From: Sphingomonas gellani
GTDB lineage: Bacteria > Pseudomonadota > Alphaproteobacteria > Sphingomonadales > Sphingomonadaceae
Assembly (NCBI RefSeq): GCF_900110035.1
Contig: NZ_FOCF01000001.1
Coordinates: 620,001 to 684,000, forward strand
Direction: 5' to 3'
DNA length: 64,000 bases
Made by a program: the position numbers and the translations under genes. The notes under the pieces were generated by a model. The model worked only from the letters and a program-made list of their open reading frames with translations. It was not told the DNA's origin and did not search any database. Positions 61,733-64,000 of the stretch are shown here, in pieces. Every line of letters starts with the position of its first letter. The first letter of the stretch is position 1.

Positions 61733-62658
61733 GCGGCGTGGCGGCCGGCGATCGTGCCCTGATCGATCGTTTTCTTGAGATGATGGCGGCGGAGGCGGGC
61801 GCCGCTCCCAACACGCTGGCCGCCTATCGCAGCGACCTCACGCTGGCGTCGGCGGTGCTGGAGGATGGGCTCGCCGACGCGGACGCGGACGGGCTGCACC
61901 GTATCGCGCACGAATGGCGCGACCTTTCCCGCGCGACCGTCGCGCGCAAGTCGGCGGCCCTGCGCCGCTTCTTCGCCTTCCTGGCAGATGAAGGGCACAG
62001 ACCCGATGATCCGGGCAAGGCGCTGCCCCGGCCGGGGACCGCGCGTCCCTTGCCCAAGGTGCTGGGTCACGCCGATGTTGACCGGCTTTTCGCCGCGATC
62101 GCCGAGCGGCTGCACTGCGAGCATCCCAGCCCTGCCGACCTGCGACTCGCCGCGCTGGTGGAGCTGCTTTACGGGTCGGGCCTGCGCGCCACCGAACTGG
62201 TGTCGCTGCCGCGGATCGCCATCGCGCCGGACAAGCCGTTCCTGATCCTGCGCGGGAAGGGCGGGCGGGAGCGTATGGTCCCCATCTCGGACCGGGCGCG
62301 TGCCGCGGTCGCCGCATGGCGCATGCATGTGCCCGTCGATGCAGCATGGCTTTTCCCATCCGGGCAGAAGCACCTGACCCGGATCCGCCTCTACCAGATC
62401 CTGAAGTCGCTGGCGGCGGAGGCGGGCATACCGCCCGATCGCGTCAGCCCGCACGTGCTGCGCCACGCGTTTGCCACCCATCTGCTGGAGGGCGGGGCGG
62501 ACCTACGCGCTTTGCAGTCGATGCTGGGCCATGCCGACATCGCGACCACCGAAATCTACACCCATGTCGATGCGTCGCGCCTGGTGGAGCTGGTGAACAG
62601 CCGCCATCCGCTCGCCGACAGCGACCGTGTTCCCGCCGTTGATCGCCGCACGCGTTGA
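61729..62658 (+). CDS. xerD: site-specific tyrosine recombinase (XerD/XerC type)
   Basis: A 309-aa tyrosine recombinase resolving chromosome dimers at dif. The N-terminal SAM-like domain has RFLEMMAAEAGAAPNTLAAYRSDL. The catalytic residues are visible as Arg in YGSGLRATELVSL, Lys in RGKGGRERMVP, His-x-x-Arg in SPHVLRHAFATHLLEGGADLR, His in MLGHADIATTEIYTHVD and its Tyr. Assignment to XerD rather than XerC rests on the following accA gene, as is common in sphingomonads. GTG overlaps the upstream stop (GTGA). A second GTG at 61738 is an alternative. Confidence 0.88.
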   Translation: MSGVAAGDRALIDRFLEMMAAEAGAAPNTLAAYRSDLTLASAVLEDGLADADADGLHRIAHEWRDLSRATVARKSAALRRFFAFLADEGHRPDDPGKALPRPGTARPLPKVLGHADVDRLFAAIAERLHCEHPSPADLRLAALVELLYGSGLRATELVSLPRIAIAPDKPFLILRGKGGRERMVPISDRARAAVAAWRMHVPVDAAWLFPSGQKHLTRIRLYQILKSLAAEAGIPPDRVSPHVLRHAFATHLLEGGADLRALQSMLGHADIATTEIYTHVDASRLVELVNSRHPLADSDRVPAVDRRTR

Positions 62659-62689
62659 CCTTCACCGCCGCCGGCCCTAGCCCCGCGCG

Positions 62690-63634
62690 ATGCCAAGCTT
62701 TCTGGATTTCGAGAAACCCATCGCCGAGTTGCAGGGCCGCATCGACGAACTGCGCGAAACGGCCGGCGACACGGTGGACATCACCGCCGACGTCGCCCGG
62801 TTGCAGGCCAAGTCGGACAAGCTGCTGCGCGACACCTTTGCCAAGCTGACGCCGTGGCAGAAGACGCAGGTCGCACGCCACCCCGAACGGCCGCATTTCA
62901 AGGATTATGTCGCCGGACTGTTCGACGACTTCATGCCGCTAGCCGGCGATCGCGCCTTTGCCGACGATCAGGCGATCCTCGGCGGCTTCGCGACATTCCG
63001 CGGACGGCGGATCATGGTGATCGGCCACGAAAAGGGCGCGGACACCGCAAGCCGGCTGCGCCACAATTTCGGCATGGGCAAGCCGGAAGGGTATCGCAAG
63101 GCGATCCGGCTGGTCGAGCTGGCCGACCGGTTCGGTCTGCCGGTCGTGACGCTGGTCGACACCTCGGGCGCGTTCCCCGGGATCCAGGCCGAGGAACGCG
63201 GGCAGGCCGAGGCGATCGCCCGCTCGACGGAGGCGTGTCTTGCCGCCGGTGTCCCCGTGGTCGCCGCGATCGTCGGCGAGGGCGGATCGGGCGGCGCGGT
63301 CGCGCTGGCCGCGGGCAATCGCGTTCTGATGTTCGAGCACGCGGTATATTCGGTCATCTCGCCAGAGGGCGCGGCCTCGATCCTGTGGCGTACCGCCGAC
63401 AAGGCTGCCGACGCGGCCGACGCGATGCGGATCACGGCGCAGGATCTGAAGAATTTCGGCGTGATCGACACCATCGTGCCGGAGCCTCTGGGCGGCGCGC
63501 ATCGGGCGCCACAGGCAGCGATCGGCGCGCTGGCCGACGCCATCGAAGCGGCATTGACCGAACTGGGCGGCACTGCCCCCGATGTCCTGCGCCAGGATCG
63601 CCGGCGCAAGTTCCTGGCGATGGGCCGGATCTAG
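62690..63634 (+). CDS. accA: acetyl-CoA carboxylase carboxyltransferase subunit alpha
   Basis: A 314-aa subunit forming, with AccD, the carboxyltransferase that makes malonyl-CoA for fatty-acid synthesis. Diagnostic stretches: [18 protein letters not shown] at the N-terminus, [53 protein letters not shown] and the C-terminal [25 protein letters not shown]. Normal length. It follows the recombinase by 31 bases and is stopped by a strong hairpin shared with the pilin gene. Confidence 0.97.
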   Translation: MPSFLDFEKPIAELQGRIDELRETAGDTVDITADVARLQAKSDKLLRDTFAKLTPWQKTQVARHPERPHFKDYVAGLFDDFMPLAGDRAFADDQAILGGFATFRGRRIMVIGHEKGADTASRLRHNFGMGKPEGYRKAIRLVELADRFGLPVVTLVDTSGAFPGIQAEERGQAEAIARSTEACLAAGVPVVAAIVGEGGSGGAVALAAGNRVLMFEHAVYSVISPEGAASILWRTADKAADAADAMRITAQDLKNFGVIDTIVPEPLGGAHRAPQAAIGALADAIEAALTELGGTAPDVLRQDRRRKFLAMGRI

Positions 63635-63672
63635 GATCGACGAACCATCCGGGCGTTCAGAAAGGGTGTATG

Positions 63673-63709
63673 AAAAGGGGCGGCGGACACATGGTCCACC
63701 GCCCCCTTT
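63673..63709. terminator. bidirectional intrinsic terminator between accA and the Flp pilin gene
   Basis: Arms of about sixteen bases (63673-63688 and 63694-63709; core GGGGCGGCGGAC against GTCCACCGCCCC) close a five-base loop. Both ends are A/T-flanked: on the minus strand the stem runs into CCCCTTTTC, a good T tract for the pilin transcript, and on the plus strand it ends CCCTTTA for accA. Confidence 0.75.
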
Positions 63710-63734
63710 ACAGTCCGCTTGTCGAAACGGGTTC

Positions 63735-63905
63735 TTACGAACCGGTCTTGATGTTCGACGCAACGTTGTTGAAGGTGCTCGACAGCTGGGTGCCGATGCC
63801 CTTCATGGCGGCGATGGCGGCAACGGCGATCAGCGCGGCGATCAGGCCGTACTCGATGGCGGTCGCACCCTTGGAATTCTTGATGAACTTGCGGATCGTC
63901 TGCAT
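63735..63905 (-). CDS. Flp family type IVb pilin
   Basis: A 56-aa pilin precursor. After a short basic leader comes KNSKG|ATAIEYGLIAALIAVAAIAAM, with the cleavage Gly, the Glu-Tyr pair at positions 5-6 of the mature form and a long hydrophobic helix. This is the Flp (tad pilus) pattern. The second ATG (63905) is preferred because GGAG lies eight bases before it; using the first ATG adds METG. No tad secretion genes are in the window; they may lie beyond the right edge. The last 95 bases (63906-64000) are the 5' flank, with no clear promoter. Confidence 0.9.
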   Translation of the reverse strand: MQTIRKFIKNSKGATAIEYGLIAALIAVAAIAAMKGIGTQLSSTFNNVASNIKTGS

Positions 63906-64000
63906 TCCGGTCTCCATGATTCTAAAGCTTCAGTCACCCGGCTCGCCCAGGTTTTCCGTCCCGGACAGCACATCCGCGATAAGCCTGGCGGGTTGAGAAA

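Noticed and set aside
61729..62658. Integrase of a mobile element
   Set aside because: Full Xer catalytic set, housekeeping neighbours on both sides, no attachment repeats or cargo genes; a chromosomal Xer recombinase fits better.

Overview
This is a high-GC, gene-dense chromosomal window that looks like an alphaproteobacterium of the order Sphingomonadales (Sphingomonas-like). The pointers are the housekeeping blocks (TPR protein-bamB-der; aroK-aroB-DUF2256; a tyrosine recombinase followed by accA), a perfect match to the alphaproteobacterial EcfG stress promoter, and frequent TTG/GTG starts inside stop-start overlaps. No rRNA, tRNA, CRISPR array, insertion sequence or prophage was recognised, and no gene-free stretch exceeds about 215 bases.

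Layout. (1) 1-3344: carbohydrate genes (3' part of a GH3 beta-glucosidase, a GPH-type sugar symporter, a secreted SGNH hydrolase). (2) 3381-14548, minus strand: one compact operon for an Alternative Complex III (actABCDEF), an unknown one-helix protein, a Sco copper protein and a caa3-type cytochrome oxidase (coxB with fused cytochrome c, coxA, coxC, subunit IV). Almost every junction is a 4-base stop-start overlap. The expected route is quinol to ACIII to the cytochrome c domains to caa3 to oxygen. (3) 14676-27171: dehydrogenases, hydrolases, Gfo/Idh/MocA enzymes, a LacI regulator and a KimA-like potassium transporter, typical of sugar and secondary metabolism.

(4) 27161-36250: a glycan cassette made of two divergent operons. 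The minus arm holds a histidine phosphatase, a TIGR04290-like methyltransferase and a glycoside hydrolase whose barrel appears circularly permuted. The plus arm holds two nucleotide-sugar epimerases, a GT4 glycosyltransferase and three tandem CgeB-like glycosyltransferases. Between them lies a near-symmetrical element that reads as an EcfG (general stress sigma factor) promoter in both directions. This is my best candidate for an undescribed system: a stress-induced, methylated surface or storage glycan.

(5) 36324-64000: mainly housekeeping. A yellow/MRJP-type secreted protein, NAD synthetase, an Spx/ArsC-like protein and panB come first. Then the TPR protein, BamB and Der (envelope and ribosome biogenesis), an orphan Hpt protein, bacterioferritin and its ferredoxin, purL, ahpF/ahpC, map, a CinA-like protein, a GT4 enzyme and radA. 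The end holds cvpA-(Fe-S scaffold)-kef-DUF423, aroK-aroB-DUF2256, a 44-aa membrane peptide, a 616-aa unknown exported protein, a Xer recombinase, accA and a Flp pilin.

All functions are read from motifs, domain order and context by eye. No database search was run.
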